DNA of 64,000 bases from Datnioides undecimradiatus. Taxonomy: Eukaryota; Chordata; Actinopteri; Lobotiformes; Datnioididae. The DNA lies in the NCBI GenBank assembly GCA_008933995.1, contig WARS01000013.1, positions 15,751,806 through 15,815,805 on the forward strand, written 5' to 3'. Under the pieces are notes generated by a model. That model saw only the letters and a program-made list of their open reading frames with translations. It made no database searches and was not told the DNA's origin. This document shows, in pieces, positions 47,521-61,100 of the stretch (position 1 is the stretch's first letter; each line of letters starts with the position of its first letter). The position numbers and the translations under genes were made by a program.

Positions 47521-50124
47521 CTGGCTGGTAGTGTTGGCTCATGTGGAAATACTGTAACATACAGTGTAAACCACATTACACCCATAAACATTAACACAAA
47601 CACATCCCAGTCATTACTGTCCAGGGTTGTGGAATAGCCTTTTATGTGTCTGCAGTGGCTATGTTTTCATCCAAGCCATTTTATATGACTAAATATTCAC
47701 TTGTGTGTGTATCATGTAAAAACCACCTCTATAAATCATAAATTATGTACGACACAAATTTAATTACAAACATTCATTTCGTGAACATGGCATCTATAAA
47801 TCCTGCATTTTGCCAACACAGGAACTAAGATCCTGTAATGTACCTCCACATGGGATTATAATTGCTTTGAAAACTGTGGTCTTAGATGGAGAGCTCATCA
47901 GCGCTATGAGATCCTACTTTCTATCACACAGCATGCCCTTCGAGGTAATGAAAGCAACCTTTCTAAAAACTAGGCAATAACTGCCTGATCATTCATGTGC
48001 TGAGCTGCACTCTCTCTCTGTTTCTGGCCTCTTCCCCCAGCCCTCCATCCTCTTGTCCCCCCAACCCCTCCATCTCCCCGTCTCTATCGGCCCCTCAGAC
48101 GATTTGTCATGGATCAGATGAGACAATTTGTCATGGATTAGTGCACTTAAATGTCTGTGTGATAGTGGAAGCAGTCACTGGAAAAGCTTAGGAATCCTAT
48201 TACACTGCGTTTTATGGCCGGTGAGAGCGGAGGGAGGAGTGGAGGTTGAATTGGCACTTTCTATGGCCTGTGTGCCATTTCTTGACTTTTTCCTCCACAC
48301 ATAATCAGACATTCACTTATAGGTGAGCTCCACTGATTTATCTAAACTGTAAAGGTTATATATTCGGTCTTGGTTCACCACTTGCTGCACATGTTGCCAT
48401 TCAACTGACCGTTGCGCTACAACCGTTACTGTTACTGTCAAGCTTTCAGTTCTCGCACTGCTCATTTTACAACGGTGACCTGTGGCAGATGTATAACTCG
48501 GGTTTGTTAGTCATTTTTGAAACAACAAAACTGATTCCACTCAGAAGTAAACAAAAGCAGTGCTTGTATTATGAACTGATTATTGTGGATTTTGTCCTCT
48601 GAAGTGAAAACTCTTGCTATCTTATTTAATCAGCTATAGTAAGTATATACTAAAAAAGCCAGAGCTGGATTTGACATCACACTTTTTAAGTATCCAGATG
48701 TTGCAAACGGCAAATTAGGACATTGTTTGCCTTTTCAAGATTGTTACTGTACCTACTGACTTGTGGCTATGAGTGAGTCACTGTGATATAATTCTTTGCC
48801 TCACTTACTGTTTCCTATTTCGTATCTGCAAACAGACTCTGATTCACCCGTAGCAATATTGCCATGTCATTTGTATTTATTTGCACAGCGGTCTTTCTCA
48901 TTTCAAGCCTTTAGCTGCATGTACTTTGGTGCATTCTCTCCCACCTTGAGTGAGATTAGATGGTAGTAGATTAGATCCTGTTCTTCTCTGATGTCAAATG
49001 ATTGTCTCAGACAGAGTGTACAGGTGCTGTTTAACACAGGTGGCTCATCCCCTCAATTATTTCCAATAAATGAAAGAATATGAAGATAGACAAACCAGTC
49101 ACACAGTGCAAAGTGTGTTCAAACAACCCATCTGTCTAGCAACACCTGGGGAAACACGTCTGTGTCTCACAGTAAGTCTATTTTCCGCTGTCTACTTTAA
49201 ATAGTTCTCCATGTATACTTTTTTCTGTCTAGTTTTATTTATTCCAGCTCCTTTCAGCGTATCCATTTTATTTATGCCAAAAAGAGCAGCAGAAAGTTAC
49301 TGTATCATAGATCATTACCGTCTTTATTCATACAATATCTTATGCGGCCTCTAGGCCCCTCAAGCCCCTTAGTAGCATCTCACTGAAGTGAAATAGCTTG
49401 CTTATGTTAATGGAGCAAAGAGACACACTGCAAGGTAATTGTGATGCAGCAGAGCTACTACGTGGCATCATTTAGAACCACTGCAGGGGACAAATGTTAC
49501 TCATTGAGTGTTTTGTTTGCAGAGGACTCACTTTGCCCCAGCAACTCATTTACCCAGTGGCAGTCAAATTAGGTTGTCTTAACCATACTACTAATTTACT
49601 TTCTAAATCGTTTCACATTGCTTTTTCTTTTTTTTTTTGGTATCAGTTTTGTAAGCGCTTTGGTGAAATGTTTAAAATAGATCATTTTCAAGTTTGATCA
49701 TGGGTCAAAATTCCAGACGTGTGCAGAGACAACCAACAGAATCAGACCACATGAGCTCCAACCCTGATAGACTCATCGGGATAACACTTTTCTGTTGTTC
49801 CTTATCTTCATATTGCCTTAGAGCAAGTAAATATTTTAGCTATGTTTTTCTCTTCTCTGATTTCACTTCTGTTGAAATATGCAAAGGTATTTGCGAATAC
49901 ATCCATATTATGATTGATTTGGAATTCCAGCTTTTGCCTCAGGACTGATCACATTTCAATTTTTTCATTTTAGTCTCTAAAATATAGTTCAGATCTGACT
50001 TTCTACTTTAAAGCGGCCATAATGAATAACAGTTGACCTTGCGACTTCTTTTTCAGAAGGGTTTGCTAGACAATTATTGCCCAAAATGATACCCAGTCAT
50101 CTGGCCCACGACGGCTGTTTTGGT

Positions 50125-50395
50125 TCTGTTTCAGTGTTGTTTTGGACCTCAAAAAGGGAGCTGCTTTCAGCACCAAACAGTTACTGTTTAGCTGGTAAAC
50201 ATAGTGGAGTATTGACCAAAAGACCCCACTCCAACTGAATGCATATTTTGCTCCATGTCTGCCGAATTTAAATAAGAAACGGCTTGCTAACTAGTTTGCC
50301 TTATGAACTTAAAAGGTTATAATAAGTCAGCGCTTTGTTTACAGCTCGTTTCTGCTGCCCCAGATTGCCAAAAGAATCAATTAGATTTAAAGTTT
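50125..50395 (+). repeat. Second copy of the teleost repeat in tafa1 intron 2
   Basis: GCTTTCAGCACCAAACAGTT, GTGGAGTATTGACCAAAAG and CTTGCTAACTAGTTTGCC, followed by ACAGCTCGTTTCTGCTGCCC and AAGAATCAATTAG, parallel the copy at 33733-33840 (CTTGCTAAC, ACAGCTTGTTTGTAATGCC, AATCAATTAATG). The two copies have diverged by many substitutions, which suggests old insertions. No coding capacity. Confidence 0.5.
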
Positions 50396-51536
50396 TCAGG
50401 TTTAAGGTTCATGTCTCTTTTTTTCTCCCATCATATTACCTGTCTAAATGAACACACACCTTACTTACACTCAAGAAATGTGTGAAAACCACTTCATCTT
50501 TGCACCTTATGTATTTCAGAATTGTTTTCACACTCCTAATAACATGAAATTTGGATTGCATATATTCAATTTGTTGCCAAGGTGACTTGCTTTCTCAGTT
50601 TGGTCCAGTGAATCATTCATTCGAGCCCTGACAGGGGACAAAAATTGATTATGGGGTTTGGAATTATGGAAACAGAAATCCTCTTGCTTGAATATGTCCC
50701 CACTTGTCAAAGGAATGATTGAAAGTCTGTCTACGTTTTCCACCCGGGGTGCTCCGTCAGCATTAGCTGAGGTCTATTTGTCTTGTCTGATGTGTCTGGA
50801 TGAATCCAGGCGGCTGCTGTGCCGAGGCAGCACCGTATTGTCTTATCACAGCTTTATCTGACAGCAGACGTCTAATAATGGAACTTAGGTTGAGATGTCA
50901 CAGTTAACTGTTCATCACTGCAATACAGAATACGACACGTGAGATGGACGCAGCCAAATACCTGAATAAATAGACAGAATATCGTGTTGTGGCTTTCACA
51001 CTATTGTGTATCTTGGATTAAATGTGCCAGTCACCTGTACTGTACAGGGCAAGAGCAGTGACAGACTGTTGAAAATGTAGGGGGACAATTAGTATCCACT
51101 GGCCCTGCAATGTGTCTTCATTTGCCACAGTATCTCCAGCACATGTCAGGTTCACTGAACATGGCTCAATGCCCTCATACCTTTCTGCTCGGTGCCTGTT
51201 GGCCAGGAGAGTGAGAGAATGAAGGATGAGGTGGCACCTGCATGTGTCTGTCTGTAGCCTAATGACCCAGAGGAGCTTTCTCTCTCACACACTCTCTCTC
51301 ACTTCACTTTGATGCTCTTTATCTTTGTCGTTCTCCGGACACCTCGTCTTCCTATTAGCTGCACAGCTCATCTGCCTCAGGTCTTATCCTAATCTTATTC
51401 TTTTCCTCACAAACCCTTCTATACATCAGTTTTCTCTGTGGACTTGCCAAAAAAGACATGTTTAACTTCAATTATCTTGGGGAGCTGAGCAAAGCTGGCA
51501 GTGTGTATTTGCAAAGAAATATTATTTAGAACCTCA

Positions 51537-51562
51537 GGCAGGCAGGCAGGCAGGCAGGCAGG
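51537..51562. repeat. (GGCA)n tetranucleotide microsatellite
   Basis: At least six uninterrupted GGCA units follow ACCTCA. It is the only clear tetranucleotide array in the window. Confidence 0.95.
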
Positions 51563-53823
51563 CTGTGTAGGATTTTCTCTTCCTCAACTCACGTCCCAGA
51601 GGTTTAAGTGGTAGGAGCTACTGAGCTTTTCCAACAAAAAGACCTTTTGACCTGCTTTCTGTAAGTTTTGTGAGTTGAGTTTAAATGAGGATTAATGCTT
51701 GCTCCAAGGAACTTGTTCACCCTTTTCCCCAAAGGCATCAATAAAAGTATGAGGATGGCATACATGTGTACAGAATAAGACTGCTATTGGAACTGAGCTG
51801 ATAGAACTGAATACCTTTCCACATGCTGTCTTTGATCATAAAATCTTTTTCTTGTCCGTGTGGATTTCAGTTTTCTCCCAGGCATAAACTGCAAGGTACA
51901 CATGCATGCTAAATAAAGAGTGCTGGAACTGTACTGATGCCTAACTGGATCCCTCACCTCATCTTTTATCATAATATTTTTTTTCCTTCCGTCCTTGTGG
52001 AGTAGAATCCACATCAAGGCCTGTGAGCTTAAGCTCCAGCATGAAAGAAAAACAAAAACATCAGTTTTTATAATCTTGCCGCTGAGCGTTTACATTTGTA
52101 GGACATTCAGTCTAAGTCAGGGTGCAAAATTATTTTATCCCCAGAATCTAGAAAGAGAAAGCATAGGGGAGCTGCAATAGTATGTCTGTGGCCAACAACA
52201 GGCCAGAAAACCGTGCAGGTTAATGAGTGCTGTCCATACCACAGCAAACGTAAAACTCGGAAAAATCTATGAACTGGATATTCCTAATTTCATTTTGAGT
52301 TGCTGGTAAATATTGTACCTATTTCATGCTGTAAAAATGATTTCCTTTGACAAGCTAAATGCTGCTTTTTGCTCTTTTTCTTGCAAGCTATTTTTTCCCC
52401 CATTGACAGTGTATGTTCCTGTAAATGTGTGTGACTTGGTGTAAGTGTGTAATGAAAAGTACTCAGAGCTGAGCCAGTGTGCTCTGCTCTCGTCAGGATC
52501 AAGGGCTTTAGTTTCGCTCTCAGCAGATGCAAAGAAGCACAGTAACAGTGTGATGTTTCGCTGAAGAGAGAAGAAGTACCCCTGGCTCACTTACTGTATA
52601 TTAGCTTTTAGTATTACATTCCACCTCTTCCCCTGTTTTGCTCAGTGCAAGCCTCGCGTGGAACTGCTCTCGCATCTCGACACGACTCCCCCTCTTCTCT
52701 TAGGTGCAATCAAAGCACGAGTCTTTGATTTAACCATGAATAAAATACAGAAATGTTTTGTGATACATTCAGTGGAGTCTATCTTGGGTGCTACACTTTC
52801 TCTCTTTTCTTACAGAATGCTTGTCAGGCAGAGAGCTGAAAGAAAGAGAAGAAGCTGGCTCTGTCTCACCACTCCTACAGTATTAATCACAGTCACCAGA
52901 ATTATTCATTTACAATCTTAGTCACTTATGTCATACTTCCACACTATTATCTTCTGTCTTATTGTGGGATGGATATGCTGACAGGCTATTTGTGTGATCA
53001 TCATTCTTTATATACGACAGAGCATCACCTTAACATGAAACATGGGCTTAGTGGGAGATGTTGTGATACAGAGGGGCTGTGCAAAGGAGAGTCCCGTCAG
53101 GGCAGTCACACCAGACTGGGTCTCTGTGCAGCAGCATGGTGCTGTAGTGATGTTATAACAGTTTTGGATGATTCACATGAGAGGGCAGGCAGGCAGACGG
53201 CATCACAGTTTTGTTTTGTTTTTTTTTCTCGGCTCTTCAGCAAATGGGAAATGTCACCCACAGCTGCAGCTGGGGCAGGCTTGAGGGGTTACATATTCAA
53301 AGAGCTACGACTATTTGTTCCACTGGTGTAATGCAATTGGATGTATACACTGAAGGCTAAAGGAATACACGCTAAGAATGTTGGTGGTTAGGGGGATATT
53401 TAGCTAGTGAAGAGGACAAGGGAGGGCAAAGTGTTTCAAAAGATGGAAAAACCTGAATCCTCAGTGGCTTTAGATGTGAATTTGAGAATATCTGTTTCTG
53501 ATCGGTACACAGTGTGTCTTGGGTTGAGGTGTGCAAATAGAAAAGGTATCATTTCCACTCAAGCACCCACTGAAGTGTAATAGTGTTATCACAATATTGA
53601 ACCCCCTGTTAGATTGTACCTCAGCCTTTTGATAACTTTGTGTCATACAGCTTCCAGTCCACAAAATACAGTCAGCGGACCTTACTTTTATTCTATTCTT
53701 ACAGTCCTGTTATTTACAGTGGGATAGTATTCTGTGTGTGTCAATTTTATATTATAGTGCAAGTCACAATGATACAGTGCAGTGTCATTATTTTTATTTA
53801 GCTATCTCAAATTGCTTTTACAG

Positions 53824-54060
53824 GACAAACCTTACAATGTCAAATCAGTCTTGAAATTAACTGCTGTTCTGGCTCACAAAGACACCTCAAATAAAGATAA
53901 AGGGAACCTGGGAATAAAGTTTATGGCAGAATGTTTGAGAAGGGTTATTAGAGAGGAGACCATGTCCTCCTTTGAGAGACTGAAAGCACAGTTTAACACA
54001 ATCACTGAAGATGTCAACAGTCAGTGTATGGTTTTGACCTGGTTTGACCCCAGTCGCTGA
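53824..54060 (+). CDS. Unrecognised terminal coding exon, 78 residues
   Basis: A clean acceptor (CTCAAATTGCTTTTACAG, ending at 53823) opens directly into a phase-0 frame that runs 78 codons to TGA at 54058-54060. The composition is protein-like, mixed charged and hydrophobic: DKPYNVKSVLKLTAVLAHKD, then MAECLRRVIREETMSSFERL, and the end CMVLTWFDPSR. It reads as a compact, probably helical C-terminal segment without low complexity. A possible polyadenylation signal AATAAA lies near 54528. I could not find convincing upstream exons in the preceding kilobase. It could be the last exon of an unknown gene nested in the tafa1 intron, a fragment duplicated from elsewhere, or a transposon-derived piece. 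No family assignment is made. Confidence 0.35.
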   Translation, partial: DKPYNVKSVLKLTAVLAHKDTSNKDKGNLGIKFMAECLRRVIREETMSSFERLKAQFNTITEDVNSQCMVLTWFDPSR

Positions 54061-57000
54061 TTTAGCTTAATTCTGTACTGTTGTACAAGTTTTTTGTGTT
54101 ATCTACTTTTTCTTAATTGACTTCACTTTATTATCAAAGCAATCCTGATATAGAGTTACATATACAATTATTTAGTTTATTTTAAAGTTAAACTTGGCTC
54201 TGATCAACTTTTGGGTTGTTAAATCCTGCATTGATTTGGCGTCCAGGTCTGGTGAAAATGAAATCTATATTGGTTTTCACTTTGATCCAAACCTTACATT
54301 AGATAATATATAATATGATTAAGTCTGCACAGCACCAAGAAAACTTTGATAAACTTGGCTTTGTCCATTGGTTGATCAGCAAATCAAAAGAAAAGTCACA
54401 AGCAACTACATCAGTGATCAATTCATTGTTTGATAAGTTTTCAAGCAGCATGTGATTGCTTGTCACATGTGAGAATATGATGCTTTTCTTTGTCATGTAC
54501 AATCCTAAACTGACTTTCTTTGGGTTGAATAAATCAACAGTGTCAGTCCGCGGTTTTTAAAAAAGTGTTCACCAAAGTTGATGTTTAATAGATAAAACTA
54601 TGAAAACTATACTTGGCATATAAAGTGATAATTGCTCCTAACTGGCTGAAGTAAGTGTTGAAACAGTCAACTCAACCGCATGCTCTTTTCGCCCTTTGTT
54701 TCACTGCTTTTTAAGTGTAAAGAATCTCAAGCAAAACACAATATCCAAGTATGTGACACATTATCCAACTGAGCAAGTCATTTGATTCTATCAGTGTTCC
54801 TAAATGGTGGGAACCGTGCTCTCAGTGTCAAAGTTAACAGTTTCTGTGACAAATGTTTCACCTACCACTGCCATAACAGGAGGAAGACACCTGGAATTAA
54901 CTTGAGTATCACTTCAGCAGTGAATCAATGAGAGAAGATTTTCTGGGGCCTGAGGAGATGAGTGGCCCCACAGTTGTGCCTAACAGATTTTCTCCAACAC
55001 CAGCGCTGTAGATGAGGGGCTCTCTTTCTCACTCTCTAGCCAGAGGTGCAGTGTGCTAATGTTAGTAGTATTGGTGATATTGGAAGGTGAATACGAGCCC
55101 CTCGTAAGGTCTTACAGGCTCTCGTGAACATGCCATCTCATCCCGAGGTGAATTGGATGAGGAGCGAGTACAGATCTCGTAAGTCCCTCCAGGAGTCATG
55201 GTTCTCTCTGCAAGGGCACTTGTAATAGATGTCTTACACATGGGGCAGCAGCGATAAAACACCCTCATATTTCTTTTCACGAGGAAAAGGGGATTATGTA
55301 GTCTTAAAGGAGGAATGTGACTCGTACTGTTCGTGTGAAAGATGCAAATCAACACTAGTAATGGTGTAAAACGTACCATAGAACCGTAGGGTAATGACTT
55401 GCTAATTTTGCCAATCTCTCATTGTTAGCCAGGCAGAATGTTTGTGCCTTTACTTTGTGGCTGAATACGAGAGTGAAGACAATTAGATTCATGTTTTCAG
55501 TGGACGTGTGGATTCTGTTCAAACCTTGCTGCCAGTTGGAGGAGGCAACAATGTGTTTGAACAGTGAGAAAATTTGGCCGATCAATCTCACATCCCCTGT
55601 TCAACGACTAGACTACAATCGATCATGGTTTGCCCGTTACATCTCATTCCCAGCAAGATCCTAGTTGCCACCTCGTAACAGTGTCCTCCAGACATTTGCA
55701 TGTCTGGCTGGATTCACCTGTTTGTTTGTGCCTGTGTGTTTGTCAGAAAGAAGGGGAAAAGAGAATGAGCTTATGTGTATGCAAAAGAATGAAATAGGAT
55801 GTGTCTGCCTGAGCCAGCCAAACAGCTTGCTGCGGTGCTGTCGCTGAAACCCGGCCAGACAGATGGCATCCATTTGATCAGGGAGATGCTGTAATGGTGG
55901 GCCAGGAGCAGCTAAGAGAGGCTGTTATCGGGTCTTCATGAGCAGGTCATACTTTCAGTCTGCCAAGGAGTGCAAACTTTAGCCTTTTTAAGAGCTTGCC
56001 TTCTTTTTCCCAATGCTCCACTCATGTGTTGGCTGATGTGCCAGATCATTATCAGGACCATCTCAGTGCTTATGCAGTGTATATTCATCGGTATTTGCAT
56101 GTAGACGTGCATCTCTGCCTACATTTTAAAGGTGATGGCTAATGCTCGTGTTATTTAATCTTTTTTCTATTATCCAAGACCCCAATAAAACCAAAAATCA
56201 ACTACTGGAAATGCATCTACTAAGTAATACAGCTGTCATCTCTTATATTGTCCAATTAGACTAGGGACTATCAATCTGAATCTGTAGTGCATGCAAATAT
56301 AAATGCAAAGGCATTTTGCTATTAAATGGTGCACAGTCCAGGTGTGAAGTAAGGCTGAAGTCACATAGTGTTTGCATTTACTGCCTTGACTGGTTGGTTT
56401 TGCATTACATATATTAAATCAATCTGAGAATAATCTCCTATTTCCTTTACAAGGCAAGTGAGCCAGGTATCCATCGTAGCTAAGCAGAGTTAAAGAGAAC
56501 GGTTCATTTCTCTGTAAAAGTCAGATATCAGCTATGGTGTTGTTTGGTTATGTCGACAGAGCATGCTTGTTTCCACCGTTTTCCAGCACGACAAGTTATA
56601 CAGATGGTGTCCAGCTGCTTTTAAAGGGGTTAGATTTTAATGGGAGTAGCTTTGTACTGCATTCTAGTTAGATTTAGAAGTTAGATTTTACGTCAGTCCA
56701 ACACCAAACATAAACTACACAGACTACTAATTTTTCTTGTACACACATTTTATATATGATGAAAGGGAACATTTTAAGCCCATCATGTTTAATTTCACTG
56801 CGAACATTGTGACTGTCTCCCTTTCTTTTCCTCTTGGTTACTTGTCACAGGGCGGAGACGTTTTCAGGATCATATTCGGCCCTTATCTCGTCACACTTGC
56901 AAATCCATTTTTAAAAGGTTAGACATTAATGGCAAGAATCCCCTCCTCCTTCCTCGTCCCCTCCCTCACACTTCTCAGATATGAGATTACACATTTCACC

Positions 57001-57255
57001 CTGAGCAACAGACAGAAACTAATCCGTGGCCCATGTGAGATATTAGGCCTATGCTCGCCGTGTGGCTGACAGCTCTACAGGGCCAAGTTTTGATATTGGG
57101 CATTTAACAGGCCACTGTAAAAATCCAGCTTCAGTTAGGCACTAAACCACACACAGATGCTCACACACACACGCACCCCTACACACTTGTTTTTGCTGTC
57201 TTAAACAAAGACAGAAAAATATGCAAAAACACATGCAAACACATGGTTTAACTTC

Positions 57256-57279
57256 CACACACACACACACACACACACA
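57256..57279. repeat. (CA)n microsatellite
   Basis: Twelve CA units, with more scattered ACACAC text at 57148-57186. Confidence 0.95.
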
Positions 57280-58091
57280 AACAGCAGATGTTTCATCCTG
57301 GTGTTGATGGAAAAACTATGCAGTGTCATTTTGAGTATAGCAAATGTTAAATAGCAAGATAAGCATTGGGCCTATCAGAGTAAGTGTGATAAGTATCCCA
57401 TTAAGTGCCCTATGGCTTCCACTTTCTCTCTGAATCAGTGGATCCTAAGTGGAGAAATTAATATTTAATGCCTCTGGTGGAGTGCCACAGACACATCCAG
57501 GGTGATTGCATCAAATCACAGTAGGTCTGACAGTATCAAACCCACCTTTTGACTTGCCTTTTACAGAAATTGGCTCATCTTAAACCTAAGGTACATTTAG
57601 CCAACATTCACTTTCTGCTGCCACCGTTTTTCGATACATTTACATCTATTTTCAGCGCATGCACACATGGCTGCATACATACTTATTCGTCAGACTATGT
57701 AGAAAACCACATGAATTGTTGGCAGTTTTGTTTTTTTTTAACATTTTCTTCTGTACTTATACTCCACTAATAATGGCAGCAGTGTCAAACACAGCCTCAG
57801 TATTTGAGTAAGTATTGTTCACTGTGTTTAAATGAAAGAGAATGGACTGCAGTGTTAAGAGCCAGAAGGGAATTTACTCAGCATTCATCATGCATGTCCA
57901 ATTCATTAGCATCTAGTGCTTTATAAGGATATCATAAAATTCAGATCTTAATTCCAACATCAAGAACTTGGCCTTATTAATAAATTACCACTGCACGATT
58001 TGGATTTGTCTGAACCAAAACTTCTGAGGTTTGAATGAATCAGTGCAGCGTGTTAAAACATAGTTTGTCTTTATCCTGGCTCAGGTCATGA

Positions 58092-58175
58092 CCACCTGCA
58101 TGACACAATGCAGGTGGCAATTCAGAGCCTGCTGTGTGGTTTGCCACAAAACCCACACAGCAGGCTCTGAAGTTG
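58092..58175. repeat. Two adjacent hairpins
   Basis: Hairpin 1 has perfect 10-base arms CCACCTGCAT (58092-58101) and ATGCAGGTGG (58108-58117) with a six-base loop. Hairpin 2 has perfect 19-base arms TTCAGAGCCTGCTGTGTGG (58121-58139) and its complement at 58153-58171, with a 13-base loop; three more pairs form outside it if one base is bulged. Only three bases separate the two. They could be a palindromic element remnant, a paired E-box regulatory site (CACCTG/CAGGTG), or a small structured RNA. Confidence 0.8.
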
Positions 58176-61100
58176 AATTATATAGTTTATAATCATTCTC
58201 CTGTGTTTTTAGTTTAACATTTCTCCAAACAGAAACAGAAAAATAAAATGTGAAATTGAAGCGTGCGCTTATTTTTTTTGTCTGGCTTTTTTCCCCCTTA
58301 TGACTTGCAATACTAAAACTTAAAGCTGCATGTGAAACCTGCATATCAAAAGGAGCAAAGTGCCAAGTTCTTCCTATTTCCTGAGCTTAGATTAAAAGCT
58401 GTTCAGAAGATGTACAAGATCATATTAGTAACATGACACGAGTTTTGACGTCCGCGGACATGCTTCTATGAGACCCCATCATTCAGTGGCACACTGATGA
58501 GATTAAAGCGTCTTTTGTCTCTTTAAAGAACAGCACGCACCATGCACAGTCCTATGTGCAACATAGACTAGATGCCAGTTGATAGACAGCCAATTTTCTA
58601 TTGTGCTTCTGTTGTGAATACAGCCGTGAGCTCTGGACCACGTTAATGAGTTACTGTATGTGTGTTTGAGACAGACGCCAACACAGAGCCAGAGCTATTC
58701 ACAGAGTTGCAAAGGCGTGTGGGGAGTGGGGGCTGTCAGTTTGTATGCTTAGACCCTCCATTCACACCAGTCCGCTGGTCTAAATCCAATTCATCAGCCC
58801 TTAATGGACTGCACAAATTGTCTCTCTAGGATCTTAACTCGAGGAGTGGATGGACTAAACAGGAAAAGAGTGGGAGCATATGGCACATAGTGTTGAGCAG
58901 GCGTAAAGGGTTAGGACGGCAGAATGAGTCATTAACATGTAAAAAAATCAACGTTTTTGTATCCGTGATTCAATTTAAAATTTGTGTGTTTTTGCCAGAC
59001 ATAAGGGAGTTTCAGTCAGCTTAGCAGAATTATTGGCTTAGAAATCAAACATTCAATCTTTATTCTTTCTCTCTTTCCCTTCCTGATTTCACACTGAGCA
59101 ACAAAGTTACATCTAACAAAATCAATTAGCATCAATTAGTTTCCCAAACAGCAGGTTTTCTCAACCACTGAAAGTCTCAAGAAAGGTGAGTGTGCGCTGT
59201 GCAATTGTCACACTTTTCCATTGCAATCACAGTTTGGAAGAGCCGAACGAATGTGTGTAACCGCGGTTGAGTGGCTGAATGTCACTGCACACATTTCCAG
59301 CGTACACGCACCTGCAACCGAAATTACAGATGGCACGTTTCAATAGCAATGAGTATCTGTCACAGAGCGATGCTCATTGGCCGGTGGATTCAGCTGTGAA
59401 CTGCGCGGCGGAGATGTAAGAGCTATCCTTTCTCCTAAAATCCATTTGCTCCCTCCATTTCCCTGCATTTGAACATGATCACACAGCTCACAGGGCTCAA
59501 CAACAGCAGCAACAACAACAACACTCGTAAATTGTCAGTCATTTACTCAGGGGCAGCAACACTTACTAGGCACTCTGTTCAACTCCATCATGCCTTTGAT
59601 CCCATTTGTGAATGCTGTGTATTTATGTGCATGTGTATCATTTTGTCCAAAAAGGAAAAATACATTCTTAGAGTCCAGGATTCACTTGCAAAGGCACATA
59701 ATATCAGGGCTTTTAAACTGAGCATTAATTGTAGAAATTTCATTTCAAACTTACCTTTAACTCTTTCACAGTTTTTCTGTTAAGTTTCTCAGCTTGGTTT
59801 ATCTGCACTGTTTCCAGCTGTGGTAGACTGTCTCACTTTATCTCTTTTACTTCCCTTTCTGTGTTTAAAATCGAAAGGAGAGTGGGAGAGAATGAACCCA
59901 TCTGCGCCAGAATGATTCATCAGTCCTTTTCCATGGTTGATAACACCCCTAACAATCTGGGAACGCAAACAGTCCCCAAGCTACAACTGCTACAGCATCA
60001 CCTGTTGTCGGACAACACGCAGCAAAATCTAGGCTGGACCACCTGTCAACACATAAGCTTAGCAAGAGAGGTTTTTCCTTTCTCAAGGAAACATCTCAGC
60101 TTAAATTGGAAAATGTGAATTTTAAATCTCAGGAAATCTTTGATTTTGACTTTTCTCATTAGGTATAATTATAATTTTGTATTGTTCTGACCTTCCAACT
60201 ACTATATTATGAGAATCCGTTGAGGTTCAATGAGTTTTTTCCTTTAAAATGACAGAGCTTTCCCCCCTCCTCCTCCTTTGAATGAAGAACTCCTCTCCTC
60301 ACCTCCCTTTCTCTCCTCACTGCACTCTTGCATGCGGCTATCCTGACCTTACTTCACGCTCCACTCGGCAGGAACACTTAAAGACTTCCCTCCATCCACA
60401 TACTCTCTCTCCATCTCTCACACCTTCGCTCTCCCCATTCTTGACATAACTGAGGGGATCGACTCTTCATGATTTTTTAATATCTTCCCTATCTCGGGAC
60501 TGCGTAGCCGAGGTGAGAGTGTTTTGTGTGATCAGTGTTTTCCAAACTCTACATCTAGTTTTAATCAGGATATCATCTCGGGCCTGCTGAGAAAGGTGTG
60601 CCCTCTTTTTTTTCCTCCATCACCTTTTGTCTTGCACTTGTGCCTCCACCACTTTCTTTTCCCCAAAGTGTGAGCATGTTACTGAAGTCGTTCTTGCACG
60701 AGGACTTCCCAGGGCAATGGCAGAAGGAAGGTGTATGGTGTGAAAAAGAAGGAGACCTTTAACTCCGAGGTCAGCTGCGTGACGCAAAGTGGGTGGTAAG
60801 GCCAGGTCAATGCACATTGATCAAGCCGAGCAAATAATTTCTGGGAATATACATCATCTCTGTATCAGATTTCTGGTTTATTTTAACCGTGTAGATTTAT
60901 TTGTCATGCCATCACACACCCTAAAGGAGCCTCTGACACCTGTGAACAAAGGCAGGTGGTTTAGGCTAAAAGAAAAGACACAAGTGTGAGATTTTAGTTT
61001 ATCTTCACACTATGCTGCTATAACACCTCACTTAGAGGTGCAAGGTTGTCATATTTGTCATATTAACGCTGTGCCAAAAATTCAGAGGTGAAAAAAACAA

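Noticed and set aside
52969..53331. 120-codon frame just before the unrecognised terminal exon
   Set aside because: Considered as an upstream exon for 53824, since it could end at CCACTG then GTGTAA in matching phase, but the donor is weak and the composition is not persuasive.
56737..56922. Frame with acceptor-like TTACTTGTCACAG and a weak donor
   Set aside because: The donor (AAAAG then GTTAGA) is poor and the predicted exon is short; no supporting neighbours.
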